This document shows, in pieces, positions 32,526-44,071 of a DNA stretch of 64,000 nucleotides; position 1 is the stretch's first letter; each line of letters begins with the position of its first letter. The notes beneath the pieces are model-generated. The model searched no databases. It had not been told where the DNA came from and saw nothing but the letters and a program-made list of their open reading frames with translations. The translations under genes and the position numbers were made by a program. The DNA is from Pholiota molesta (Eukaryota; Basidiomycota; Agaricomycetes; Agaricales; Strophariaceae), in contig JACGCK010000031.1 of assembly GCA_014925825.1 (NCBI GenBank), forward strand, positions 124,001-188,000, in the 5' to 3' direction.

Positions 32526-33083
32526 TCATCTTTTGTTGGGCATCCCTTTGGTCTCTTTATTCATATGATGCTGGAGGTCAACTGGATTGAGGTTCTGAGC
32601 GTTCTGCCTCTCCTCTTGCCGCTGCTTCTGACGCCAGACCGCATATCGATCGTAGGGGTTATCCCAAAACCAATCTTTCAAGTCCACCCACCACTGAACC
32701 TGATCCATCGTCGAGAGAAGAAGGGAAGTGAGTTGTTCGACTTGCTTCTTACAGATCCCGCGAAGGGCAGGAATGTTGTGGTTGGTGCCAAATGCAAAGA
32801 TCCACTCCATATGCTCGTCGTGCTGCATGTCATTCCCATTGAAGACACGCTGACATTCCACGGTGAACCCAACAATACGACTCGACTTTTGGGCGAGAAA
32901 AGGAGCCGCGCACGCAAAAATAGGACCATTGCTGGGGTATCCATATTCCACGGCAAGATCAATGGCGGCTTTCCTTTCAACTCGCACCCCGACCCACACT
33001 CGGGGAGGTATAAAGTGCGATATACGACGGGTAAAGAGAGAGGCGGGCAGTTGTCTCGGCGAGAGAGGGGGAACATTGGCTTT
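32526..33083 (-). CDS. Uncharacterised protein, 3' exon
   Basis: The last exon is open for 185 codons from a candidate acceptor (tgtccag before 33083) to the stop at 32526. Visible sequence includes SLFTRRISHFIPPRVWVGVR, then VEYGYPSNGPIFACAAPFLA, RVFNGNDMQHDEHMEWIFAF and VQWWVDLKDWFWDN. It is Trp- and Gln-rich towards the end and looks like real coding with even codon use. An upstream exon probably starts near 33206 (MEGEVLASFNTSSSNRRP), but I could not join it in frame. I do not recognise a family. It converges on the WDR89-like gene with about 190 bp between stops. Confidence 0.5.
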   Translation of the reverse strand, partial: KANVPPLSPRQLPASLFTRRISHFIPPRVWVGVRVERKAAIDLAVEYGYPSNGPIFACAAPFLAQKSSRIVGFTVECQRVFNGNDMQHDEHMEWIFAFGTNHNIPALRGICKKQVEQLTSLLLSTMDQVQWWVDLKDWFWDNPYDRYAVWRQKQRQEERQNAQNLNPVDLQHHMNKETKGMPNKR

Positions 33084-33617
33084 CTGGACATTCTATATGA
33101 TACATCAGCTCCTGGGGCACTGTGAGTCTGTGGCAACGCGCAAACCTGGTCTCCGATTTGAGGAGGATGTGTTAAAAGATGCGAGTACTTCTCCCTCCAT
33201 TGTCCATCAGCGTCTCTGGGGGGGGTCATTGGTGGAACTGATTATGCTCATCTGAAGAGTTTGATGGATGTTGTTGTTTGAATGTTACATTGAGGTTCAA
33301 GATCATCCTCCTTTGGAAGGGACTCGGCCCGGCGTTATGTCACAGTAACTCAGTCAGGGGTCACACAAGACGAAGTCGGAAGGGCATCATTTTGAACTTG
33401 ACGACCACAGACGCGTTACTGAAATACTGACGACCGTCGACGCGCCCAAGACGCGCCTCTGCTTTATTCTGCCAATAATTGGTTCGGAACTCTTTGTATC
33501 ATCTTTCTGAGTGGTTACTTCTGTACCGACACATCGTACTCAGTGTCAAGATTGCGGCTTGAGATATTACACGGCACCCGCTGTCAAGGTCCGAAGCGGC
33601 TGGAAATGATCTCGAAA

Positions 33618-35456
33618 ATGAACGTAGCCTTGCCCGCTCTTGATGAGACCATTTCGCAGGAAGAAAGGCTCCGGATTATTGACGAAGCTATCGAAAAGCA
33701 ACAAAGGGCTATTGACGAGCTCCTCGTTCCGCTTTTGGCTTTGAAGTCTCAACGAAATGCCTCGGTGCCAATATCCCGCCTTCCTCCCGAAATTCTATGC
33801 AGGATCTTCTCATTTGTGCAAGTACCAGAACTGGATATTCTGGGTCACAAAGTAGAATCATTGGAGTGGATAAACCTGACCTATGTCTGTCACCATTGGC
33901 GAAGCGTTGCCGTCAATGCACCCAGCTTGTGGGTCGATCCACCCATTGGAAAGTTCGAATGGGTCGCGGAAATGCTCCGAAGGTCGAAAGAGTCCAGTCT
34001 TGTTATAGATATCGACGATGGTAGGATGCAGTCAGGAATGGAGTTGGCCCTTGGAGATATCCACCGTATCAGAGATCTGTCGATACGACATATCAGCTCG
34101 GACACATGGAACACCATACAAGGAATGTTACCGATGTCAGCTCCGCGACTCGATAGACTTTGCCTAGTGGGCCAGAACGTTACCATGCACTATGGAGGGG
34201 ACAATCACTCATCGGTACCCCTCTTTATCTCTCTGGATATTCTACGCGAGACAGGACCGCTACGCCAACTGGAATTGGAACACTGCATGTGGAACTGGAT
34301 TTCACACTCCCATCTCCTTTCTTCCCTCACGCATCTCAAGCTGCATAATCTTACGCACCCTTCGCAATATTCGACGCTCGCTGTGACTGAAAGACAGTTC
34401 ATGGATGCATTGAAAAGCATGCCTGATCTGGAGGTTTTAGACCTACGCAATGCCTTTCCGGTATACCGAGCAGAGCAGCAATTTTCACAGTTGTCCGAAG
34501 ATATACATTTCTCCCGTCTTCAAACTCTGCATATACATGATTCCATAACTCCCGAAGTCGAATCTTTCTTTCGCAATGTCACCTTTCCACCTACTACCAT
34601 GGTTGAGGTTGTATGCCAAGAGTCGGACTTGGGCGATGACGAGGATGACGAGGACGAGGACGATGACGTTGAACCTGGTCCAATTTTTTCGGAGATTATT
34701 TCGGGCTTAGCTCGATCATATTCAAACCTGCGTCCAGAGGCAGCTTTCCAAAGCCTTATCCTACAGCGAACGGGGCAGCGCGAGTACGACGCGGGAGTTC
34801 GATTGAAGTTATTCACGGAGGTATTGGAAAACTTTGATATGATTTCTTCTCACACCGAGGCTACCCCGCGTCTGGAACTGGTGATTTATTGTGCCATAGA
34901 TCCACAGCAAATTACACAGCTCTTAAGCGACATTTGCACTTGTGGGATGTTAGACGACATCACACAAGTATGTCTTCCCGAGGAGATGCCTAATCTCAGT
35001 ATCGAAATGATAGCAAATACATTGGGACAGCTGCCTTGCGTACATTCACTCATGTTGGCAAGAGATGCAACAAGATCCTTTCTCAATGCCATCGTTCTTG
35101 GCTCGCACGTTTCGGCTGCCGTAACTTCTGGATCTAGCGGAAATTCAGAACTAGGACTCTCTTTCCCATGTCTCTCCTCGATCTCTTTGTACTGCGTGGA
35201 TTTCAATGCGCCCTACGTGGTCGAGCAGCTCCAAGGCATTCTCATGCATCGTTGTGACTTCGGTGTGCCGATAGACACGCTATTCCTTCGGGAATGCTTG
35301 GGATTCTTTGTACAAGACAAAGAATTGCTGAGGGAAATTGTGGTTGATGTAGATGGGGATCCCGAGAACTATAGCAGCGGTGATGACAGCGAAGAGGATG
35401 AGCAACTAGAAGAGGATGAAGAGGACGAATTTACTGACTCTCCAGCTGAAGCATAG
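33618..35456 (+). CDS. F-box protein
   Basis: An intronless 612-residue ORF. The start MNVALPALDETIS at 33618 aligns with the paralogues; in-frame ATGs at 33606 and 33543 are less likely. It has the N-terminal helix (QEERLRIIDEAIEKQQRAIDELL), the F-box (ISRLPPEILCRIFSFVQVP), the family block INLTYVCHHWRSVAVNAPSLW and a leucine-rich central region. It has an internal acidic insert (DDEDDEDEDDDVEPG, about residue 340-355) and the C-terminal block LLREIVVDVDGDPENYSSG with an acidic tail. It is one of the intact members of the local F-box family and a probable SCF substrate receptor. Confidence 0.88.
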   Translation: MNVALPALDETISQEERLRIIDEAIEKQQRAIDELLVPLLALKSQRNASVPISRLPPEILCRIFSFVQVPELDILGHKVESLEWINLTYVCHHWRSVAVNAPSLWVDPPIGKFEWVAEMLRRSKESSLVIDIDDGRMQSGMELALGDIHRIRDLSIRHISSDTWNTIQGMLPMSAPRLDRLCLVGQNVTMHYGGDNHSSVPLFISLDILRETGPLRQLELEHCMWNWISHSHLLSSLTHLKLHNLTHPSQYSTLAVTERQFMDALKSMPDLEVLDLRNAFPVYRAEQQFSQLSEDIHFSRLQTLHIHDSITPEVESFFRNVTFPPTTMVEVVCQESDLGDDEDDEDEDDDVEPGPIFSEIISGLARSYSNLRPEAAFQSLILQRTGQREYDAGVRLKLFTEVLENFDMISSHTEATPRLELVIYCAIDPQQITQLLSDICTCGMLDDITQVCLPEEMPNLSIEMIANTLGQLPCVHSLMLARDATRSFLNAIVLGSHVSAAVTSGSSGNSELGLSFPCLSSISLYCVDFNAPYVVEQLQGILMHRCDFGVPIDTLFLRECLGFFVQDKELLREIVVDVDGDPENYSSGDDSEEDEQLEEDEEDEFTDSPAEA

Positions 35457-36894
35457 TAAGATTCTTCCTGTATTATCGTTTGAGCTCAGGCGGTTGTGAC
35501 TGGAATGTAGAATTTGTAAGTTGTGTAGAAGCTGGCAGTTCCACTAACTCTAATTATGGCTCTCGACCATGCAATACTGTTATTAGTTTCATCAACCTAG
35601 ACTGAGTACTGAACGTATTGAACTTTGACCGTACTTACTACTTACACTTGACTTACACTTTGAAGTGGCGAAATCACCTTGCTGAAAGCAATGGTCCCCC
35701 ACTGTCGAAATTCACTATATATGGATAGATGTTAAGAAATCGTAAATATTTACCTGTGCGTGGATTGGCAAGCATAAGCAAACAATGCATTCCCTATCAA
35801 CTTGTGAAAATGTTGAGAAATCGTGGTTTGCCAAGCACAAGCAAACAATGCATTCCCTATCGACTTGCGAAATGTTTGAAAATGTTGAGAAATGACCAAG
35901 AAATGTTGAAGAAATGACACTTGGTACTTTAATTCTTTTACAGTTTCCGAAGACCGAGCGTGGCGGGTGCAGCCGCCAGCGAGGTCTGACAATAAAAGAT
36001 TATAGCAATGATTACAATTTACAGGCTTCTCCAAGGCTTCTCATCAATCAATCACATACAAGTGATAATAACCCGGGCCATTAATTAAGTATAAGTAAGT
36101 AATAGTATATCAAAAGAAAATAATTTGATGAACCTGTCCTAAACATAAGTCTGCATCGAGAACTTGGGTGAGAATTTGGACGTTCGAATAATGTGACGCC
36201 ATCAGCAAGGTGTTGAGGAGACCGAAGGTCGACCCTTTATTCTCACGGCAGCGCTGCGAGCAACCTTACAATTTTGTTACAATTTTCACTTGATACTCAC
36301 GCAGCCACCATCAACTGTGGGTCAGTGACTCTAAGTACTGTCGGGTCCTCACAGGCACCCACATAAACTGGATTATGATGCTTATGCACACAGCTAGCGA
36401 CGCAAGTCATAAAGCCAAAATGAACAATGCCGTCGCGCCTCTACACTCCAGTACACTCCGCTGCGGATCTGTCATTCAGAGGCGGCTCAACTTCGCCGTT
36501 CATGCCACTACCATAGTCGTACGACTTGTTCTTCAGATGTGCACAGCGCTTGCGCGCCGAGCAGCGACTTGATTCGAACGTCGGCGGATCCGCAAGCGCC
36601 TTGGAAAAGCTTGGCAAAAGCAGCAGCGGCGAGTAATGATTCGGGTCATGATGTATGACGCGCAGCCCTCGCAGCTCCAACCTTTGCGTCCAAGGGACGG
36701 GCGGGCTATTCCCCTCTTGTCATGGTTGTTGCTGGTCTTCGGATGAGCTATTGCGTACTGCGGCGTATTCTTATGGGCTTGTATAAAGGCCACCGTTTGT
36801 TTCTTGGAAAAGGCACCCCAGAATTTGTATTCAAAGGTACTGCGTACTTACTACTGCATCTCTTACTCAAAGGACAACAATTTGAAGAATCGAA
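35457..36894. other. Intergenic with a small tandem repeat
   Basis: About 1.4 kb between the F-box and actin genes. No gene is supported. The only structure is the short tandem repeat at 35729-35917. Several ORFs near 36375-36990 are short and lack recognisable domains. Confidence 0.55.
35729..35917 (+). repeat. Imperfect tandem repeat, about two and a half copies
   Basis: A unit of about 70-80 bp repeats as atgtt(a/g)agaaatcgt, then gcaagca(t/c)aagcaaacaatg and cattccctatc(a/g)acttg. Copies lie at about 35729-35808 and 35810-35879, with a partial third from 35882. The copies differ by a few substitutions and a short length change. Confidence 0.7.
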
Positions 36895-38462
36895 ATGGAA
36901 GACGAAATCGCAGCTCTCGTACGTTCTAAGCCAAGCTTGGCTTCGGTTTTTGGAGGCTATGTCTTATCTGACTATGGTTTGCACAACAGGTTATTGATAA
37001 TGGCTCTGGCATGTGCAAGGCTGGCTGTAAGTTGTGTTTACTGCCCTTTTTCTGTGTATTTCTGCTGATTATTTATGCTTCTAGTTGCTGGTAAATGAAT
37101 TACAACATAAGATCGCGAGACTTCACTAATAGTAATACTTTCCTAGGCGACGACGCCCCTCGTGCTGTTTTCCCGTGAGTTCCTTTATATATAAATTTTG
37201 TCCATCGGCTAAGGTGTCATTAGTTCTATTGTTGGTCGTCATCGGTATGATGGCGTCATGGTCGGTATGGCTCAGAAGGACTCTTATGTTGGGTACGTCC
37301 CTTAATTTTGAATAGCCCACAAATTCTAAACTTATATCAACCTCCGGTGCCAGTGATGAAGCCCAAGCAAAGCGTGGCATCCTTACCTTGAAGTACCCCA
37401 TCGAACATGGGATTGTGACTAACTGGGACGACATGGAGAAGATCTGGCACCACACCTTCTACAATGAGCTGCGCATCGCGCCGGAGGAGCACCCCGTCCT
37501 CCTCACCGAGGCGCCGCTCAATCCCAAGGCCAACAGGGAGAAAATGACGCAGATAATGTTCGAGACGTTCAACACTCCCGCGTTCTACGTGTCCATCCAG
37601 GCGGTGCTGTCCCTCTACGCGTCCGGGCGCACCACCGGTGTCGTTCTCGACTCGGGCGACGGCGTCACGCACGTTGTGCCGATCTACGAGGGCTTCTCGC
37701 TGTCGCACGCGATCCTCCGCCTTGACCTTGCTGGACGAGACCTTACCAACGGTTTGGTCAAGAATCTCACGGAGCGCGGATACTCGTTCACTACTAGCGC
37801 GGAAAGGGAGATCGTGCGCGATATCAAGGAGAAGCTCTGCTATGTCGCGCTCGACTTTGAGCAGGAATTGATAACCTCGGCCCAGTCCTCTGCATTGGAG
37901 AAGAATTACGAGCTTCCTGACGGTCAGGTCATCACGATTGGGAGTGAACGGTATGCATTTTTCGAACTTTACCGTTCCTTCATATTCTGGCTCAATATCT
38001 CACCACCTGCCTTAGCTTCCGTGCCCCAGAGGCGCTCTTCCAACCAGCCTTCCTCGGCCTCGAAGCCGCCGGCGTCCACGAGACAACCTACAACTCCGTC
38101 TTCAAGTGCGACGTCGACGTCCGCCGCGAGCTCTACAACAACGTCGTGCTCTCTGGCGGCACCACCATGTTCCCTGGCATCGCCGACCGTCTGCAGAAGG
38201 AGCTCACGGCGCTCGCGCCGTCCAGCGTCAAGGTCAAGGTCATCGCCCCGCCCGAGCGCAAGTATTCTGTGTGGATTGGAGGCTCGATCCTTGCTTCGTT
38301 GAGCACCTTCCAGAACATGTGGGTCTCTAAGGAGGAATATGATGAGTCGGGCCCTGGAATCGTCCATCGCAGTACGTTTCTTTTCACCTAGTATTTTATA
38401 CGTTCGGTTTTGGTTTTCTAACGCACAACACTTTTGCTTGCTTTCTTGCAGAGTGCTTCTGA
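36895..38462 (+). CDS. Divergent actin (actin-2 type)
   Basis: The model joins 36895-36918, 36990-37026, 37085-37090, 37147-37174, 37224-37292, 37354-37950, 38016-38371 and 38452-38462. This gives exactly 375 codons plus stop, the canonical actin length. The ATP-binding loop ([10 protein letters not shown]), [40 protein letters not shown] and the C-terminus VHRKCF are all present. The third exon is only 6 nt (TTGCTG). Differences from common fungal actin include GRHRYDG for [16 protein letters not shown] for LTDYLMKIL and [11 protein letters not shown]. This looks like a second, faster-evolving actin paralogue, as known in other basidiomycetes, and not the main cytoskeletal gene. It should fold and bind ATP; its role is not determined. 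Confidence 0.93.
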
Positions 38463-38986
38463 GGGATAGTATCAATCGATATCCGTCGTTTTTGGAGTCG
38501 TAAAATTTTCAGGAAACCACAAAAACATGGACTGGGGATGAAGATGGTAATGATTGAGAGTTTGGAAAAAATATATACGCTGAGCGTTGGCCGTCTACTT
38601 CGATACGTGTTTGTAACATGTTTGTTTACCTACAAGTGAACAATCATTGGTTGTGGCTATATCATTTGGACTCACTAGTTAAGCCTTCAACGTCAGGAAT
38701 CATGATACGGGTAAGGTCAACAGCATTCTCAAAATTTGTGTTTAAACTTGTGAGCGCAGAAGAATTGATGAATACCGCTGAAATTCAACCACGCGCATCA
38801 TTTTCCGAAGGAAATTCTTGCAGGTGGCGGATAAAATGAAACTGAACTGGCTTCCAGCTTTCGAATGAGTTATTAGATAGATGTATCTTCGTTGACGTTG
38901 CCAGTGTAGCGATGTATTCCACCATACATAATCCACATATAAATAAACTATTGAACAAGAATCGTACCGAATATGATACAAATGTT

Positions 38987-41926
38987 TCAATGCCTTTTCT
39001 TTTTCTTCCCATCGTTCGCAGGAGCTGAACGGATAGCGCCCAAGACCTGTTGTAGGTCTTTGTCGCCATTCTTTTCTTTCTTGACCGGATGGGCGTCGGA
39101 TGATACGTCTGTCGTTCCAGCGCTCTCCGATAGGGCCGCCTTCTTGATTCTTTTACCCAGCTTCTCATTGAATAGAGCGTCAATTTCATTCTCAGGGTGG
39201 GATTTCCGTTTCCGAGATTCAGGTTGAGGTGCTGGTTCAGGTTTCGCGGGAGGCGGTGCCGCAGTTTGCAGCTTTTCTTGGTCTTGGACACGCTTCCTTT
39301 CCGATTGCAGGTTTCGCCAATCTTCTGGGCGGCGCTGGAGCAAATATAGGTTGAGGTTACGTGCAAAGAATTTGCCATAATATGATGCTGCGAGTGCTTG
39401 CTCTTGGTTAACAAGCGACCGTGCAATTTTTTCCTGGAAAGGCAAATGTCAATCTTTCGAAGCGATAACACGAGGAGATATGAATTTACTTTTAGATATG
39501 TATCGGCGAAAGCCCAACACCGATCCCCAACACGACTCCCAAGCTTGTCATCGACTAGGATATGATAATGGCCGATGAAGTCCATGACGAACTGTCGTTT
39601 TACTTTTGGAAGAATTGTTGGGGAGTCCAAGAGTTCATCGAAGATGCGTGATCCAGCAGCATTGTGGGATATTTTGATACGCTCCTCAATAGGGAGTGAA
39701 TTGATGCTAAGAAGACGGCTTAGAACTGGGCGGTGTTCGTATTCATGACAAACGACTATACCTATCGGTAATGAAGGCGTTGAGCGCTTCGGGTAGTCTA
39801 AGCAATGACTGTAATAAGATGCTTCCTTGCGTTTTGGGTTCGAGGGGATCTTGAGGTGCTGGTGCATGTCCGTGTCGATTTCCGTGATGTGATGATGGGT
39901 CTTCCGCGGGCTTCGATGATTGGCTGGCGACAGCAGCTCGATATTCCTAAAAATAAGAACATCAACGCGGTGAAAGACATACAAACTATGACAGATGCTA
40001 ACCGCTACTGGAAGAAGAGTTAATGCGCATGGTACAATCAATCTTTTGTCTTCGGCTGTTTCAAGGTTGAAGGCGGCGTATACGGCCTACAATTCAAAAG
40101 TCATATGGTTAAGATGGGCAAGAGGGCATAACCAATAATCACTGACTTCTATGATCTGTTGTCCTGGCAGTTTAAGAGTAGAGACTCTGTCAACAACCGC
40201 TCTTAATACTCCAGTCCTAGAAGTTCCTAGAAGGGCAGAAATTTGCTCAGCCTACAGACCACGGCTAAAACTCAAAAGGACTGACGGATTAATTTGTTCC
40301 ATGTCCCTTCAAGCTCTTCGAAAAGACCCGATAGCTGGGATTCTGAGACGCTCTCCAAAGCTTTCGCAAGTACAAAATTGGCGACGGGATGGGCTGCCAA
40401 TCGCGCAAGTTTGCCTTTGAAATAAGTTTTCCAAAGGGCGTTGAACGCATCGTCTGGACAACGAGACACGATAATCTCCAAAAGGTGAGACGAGTTGGGA
40501 TCTCGGAGGAGAGTGCCAAGATAATCCGACTCCTCGATGTCAGCGCAGGGATTGCTTTCTAGAAGAGTAATTGAGTCGATGAGCAAGAATTTACTACCAA
40601 AACACGCACTACATGTGGTGATGACGCCCGCCATCACTCTGTCCATCAAAGAGTTGGATTCATTAGACATATCTTGGTCCGCCTCGACTTCCAATAGCAT
40701 CTGGTCAGACGTGTAAGCCTACGCAGTTGTGTGAGCAATAAGAATAAGAATAGATCACCTGTAAGCCAGGACAAGAGACTTTATTCGCTGCCATAGCTCG
40801 CGTTTCGTTTTCGTCCAGTTGATCGCGGACCATCTGCACAAATCTCCTAGCCATCTGTCGGAATTCGGGAGGAGTGCTTCTTAAAGTCTCTTTTCCTTTT
40901 CCTTTATCTTCAGAGAAGACAGATTTCATTTGTCCTTGACGCGCTTTCCAGGCTGCGCTCTTCTTAGAACGCACAGCGGATTGCGAGTTTTCTTCAGATC
41001 CCGAGAGGTTTGGCGAAAGTAGCAAGAGTAAACTGCGGACAACATGCGAAGCGAATGGGTCCATCACGAGTGAAGAAAAGTTTGGAAGAAGTTCCTATAG
41101 TTGGAGTGGAACTTGAGCAAAGTGTCAAGATAGAAAGATATGATCACGGACCTCGCAAATATCCAAAACAAGCTGTGATAACGTACGCAGTTCTCCCTCC
41201 TCTTCAGATACAGGAATAGCCGGAGTAATTCCTTTCGCCTAATGAAAAAATGAGATCAAGGAATTAGGGTAGGAATCACAATTCTAACCTCTCTTGAGAT
41301 GGTATCTCGTGCTACAGTGAAAAGCGTTTGGCACACATGGGAAGCGAACCGATGTCGGACGAGAACATCATACCTAGTAAGTGGAGGTATTATTATCAGG
41401 AGGTCAAGTGTACACAGTGACCATACGACTTACGAACCCGCCAGACTATCCACGAAAACCCTTCGAACGAAGTCATCCATGGAATACGACATTCTCTCCA
41501 GAATTACAGAGCAATCTGGATCTGTCGCTAGCTGTTTTTCCTTCTTCTGCATCTCCTGAAGAGCGGCTGTAAAGAACATCCTCTTATCTAACAGAACACA
41601 ATCTCGTCAATGGCCTCCACTTTTCATTGACGAATAAACATACGCTCATTTGGGTCGACGTCTCCGTCTGTTGCCGTTTCGTCTCGATTATCTTGCCAAT
41701 TGCGAATCTGAACATCCACCGTTCTAAAGTATGCTTTCACATCGGCGTCGACATAGCCAAAAGGTGCTTCAGGATTGACTTCCTCTGTCTGGCCCGAAGC
41801 TGGCACTATCCATGATGGTTCTCCTCGCGGTTCTTCTATTGGCTCGACATATTCCTGCGTATACTGAGGCTCTTCTTCGTGTACTTTCTTATGTTTCTTT
41901 CCTCGCTTTCTATTTTCTCGGGGCAT
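38987..41926 (-). CDS. NOP9: Nucleolar protein 9 (Pumilio-repeat, 18S rRNA processing)
   Basis: Nop9 is a nucleolar Pumilio-repeat RNA-binding protein needed for early cleavages of pre-18S rRNA. The N-terminus is basic ([14 protein letters not shown]), then [10 protein letters not shown] and the block [21 protein letters not shown]. Repeat-like helices follow across many exons ([78 protein letters not shown]). The last exon has [31 protein letters not shown] and a Lys-rich nuclear-type tail ending KKKKRH at 38987. Several short introns are present; not every junction was fixed. The length fits the family (about 700-750 residues). Confidence 0.88.
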
Positions 41927-42370
41927 TGTATGGAATGCAGGGAAGGTCGAGATTTGGTCAGGTAACGATCAAAGAGGCAGCTGGTCATTATGATTTCGGA
42001 GAAAAATTGAGCACGTGAATTATTATTGCTTCAATCACGTGATATGTAAATGCTTGCCTAGAACTGAGCACTCAGCAGACTCGAGCTTGCATTGCAAATC
42101 TATTTGAAAATCTGTCCAACTCGTAACGTCGGTTGAAAATTTATACAAGTGCCAACAAGTGGCAAGTATTAGATATTCAGTCAATTTAAATTTCGATAAC
42201 GCCCGAATTCCTCCATTTACATGTTACAGTATGACCACATTCAACCAACGGTAGAATGACTAAATCAAGAACAAGATATATCAAAATATGCAGTATTCAA
42301 GATGAAAGCAAGACAATAAACAGCTAGAACTGGGATTCATGCACCTTGGTTCTCTTTCACCCATTCGTCT
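41927..42370. other. Intergenic, AT-rich
   Basis: About 440 bp. The part at 42247-42300 resembles 63355-63410, downstream of another F-box gene, so this flank was probably duplicated together with the gene. Confidence 0.55.
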
Positions 42371-44071
42371 TCATCCCCTCCGGGCCCCAATATACGCAGA
42401 TGCGTCCCATATGACGTTAGTTACTATCTTCTCGAGCAGCCAAATATCTTCTTCAAAGACTCCAAAACAAGCCAGCAGAGTCAATTTGTCTAACCCCGTG
42501 CCATGTTTACAACGATACGCGAGGGAGCGTCGAAGTATTTCAGTTGATAGTGCTGGGTCTTCCGCCACATGGTCCTCCATGAAAGTTATGTCGTACAGAT
42601 AGAAAAAGGAGAGACAAGGGAAAGAGAGTGAACGGCCAGAGTTTCTGCTCGATCCAGCAGTATCCGAAAAGTGAGAGCGGTAGGTCATTGCATCGAGAAC
42701 AGATCTTGCTGCATCGCTAGCTGCTAAGACTGAATGCACCCTAGGTAGCTTTCCAAACGTCTTTGCTATTGTTTTGAATGTGAGTCCTTCTATGTCCTCG
42801 GCAAAGAATACCTGCGTGATGTCGTTCACAGGTATCCTACTAGCGAAAAGGTCACTGAGAACCTTTGCAATAATGACGTCTGTTTGTTCGTGGTCAGAAT
42901 AAAATGCTAAATCCAGATGAGCGGTGGCATCGACGTGGCGGATCATCTCAAAATGTTTCAATGCCTCCGAAAATAGCTTTAGTCGAATCCCCTGGTGATT
43001 ATACCGACCAATACTTTGGCGGAGGATAAGATTTTGGAACATCAGAAGATTTGCGTTCGAGTATGATCGGGCCAACCCCGAGATGATACCAGAGAAATCT
43101 GGCTCGTGATTGCTATTCGTGTCGTGGCATACAATGCGGACCACAGTGGTTGGTGGAAAAGTGATGGAACGAAAGAGGGCTTCGAGTTCGGGAATCTTTG
43201 AATCGTGTATATGTAGGGTTCGAAGACGGGCGAAATGTACGTCTTCAGACGCCCATGAAGACTGTCGCTCTTTTTCGAGTGGAAGAGATTTGTAAAGGTC
43301 CAAAGATTCCAATTCGAGCATACTTGCGAGAATATCCACAAAGCGAGTTCCAACGGGCATAAAATCTCGCAGAACCTCGTGAAGCGTGAGATGTGTAAGA
43401 GAGCGAAGGAGATAGAAATCCCAGGTGAACCCGCAGTTGGACAGCTCTAAATGGCGTAGCCGGTTTGTTATGCATAGAATGTCCTTCGTCACGAAGAGTT
43501 TTTCCTCCCGGTAGTGACTTTTAGCCAACAAGCAAAAGTGTTCCAGTCGCGGAGCAGGCTTTCCGAGTATATTTGTTTGTAAGGTCTGCCATGTCGTTGT
43601 GCTGATATCCCGTATTGATAGCTCTCTGATACGGTGAACCTGTTGGAGGGCCAGCCATAATCCCGATTTTTTCGAGTCCGAGTGATCATGAGGCTTATCG
43701 GATCTGATGACGAGGCCAGAATCTTTCGATCTTTCGAGCATTTCTTGGACCCATTTAAGATTTCCGATGGGCAGATAAGCCCACAAACTGGGTGAATTGA
43801 GAGCGATGTTTCGCCAGTAGCGACATACATAGGTCAGATTTATCCATTCCAAAGGACTGTGATTTGGACCCGCCGAGTCCACGCAATGGAGTTGCGCAAA
43901 AGAAAAAATCTCGCACAAGGTTTCGGGAGGGAGACTGGATATTGGTACCAGGCTGTTTCGTCGAGACTTCGAAGCCAAAAGAGATGCCTCGTAGCTTTCA
44001 ATCGATCCATCGATCATCCGGAATGTTTCTTCCAATGACGTGTTCGCCTTGAGTGAGTGAAGGCCGTCCAT
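42371..44071 (-). CDS. F-box protein
   Basis: An intronless ORF starting MDGLHSLKANTS; an in-frame ATG six codons upstream at 44089 is an alternative. It has the F-box (ISSLPPETLCEIFSFAQ), the block INLTYVCRYWRNIALNSPSLW and a long leucine-rich domain. It ends in LTLLACFGVFEEDIWLLEK and IVTNVIWDASAYIG, without the acidic tail of other members. It is closest to the partial gene at 63510-64000 (shared VLDAM, SFPCLSF and LACxGVxEEDI). Probable SCF receptor; substrate unknown. Confidence 0.86.
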   Translation of the reverse strand: MDGLHSLKANTSLEETFRMIDGSIESYEASLLASKSRRNSLVPISSLPPETLCEIFSFAQLHCVDSAGPNHSPLEWINLTYVCRYWRNIALNSPSLWAYLPIGNLKWVQEMLERSKDSGLVIRSDKPHDHSDSKKSGLWLALQQVHRIRELSIRDISTTTWQTLQTNILGKPAPRLEHFCLLAKSHYREEKLFVTKDILCITNRLRHLELSNCGFTWDFYLLRSLTHLTLHEVLRDFMPVGTRFVDILASMLELESLDLYKSLPLEKERQSSWASEDVHFARLRTLHIHDSKIPELEALFRSITFPPTTVVRIVCHDTNSNHEPDFSGIISGLARSYSNANLLMFQNLILRQSIGRYNHQGIRLKLFSEALKHFEMIRHVDATAHLDLAFYSDHEQTDVIIAKVLSDLFASRIPVNDITQVFFAEDIEGLTFKTIAKTFGKLPRVHSVLAASDAARSVLDAMTYRSHFSDTAGSSRNSGRSLSFPCLSFFYLYDITFMEDHVAEDPALSTEILRRSLAYRCKHGTGLDKLTLLACFGVFEEDIWLLEKIVTNVIWDASAYIGARRG

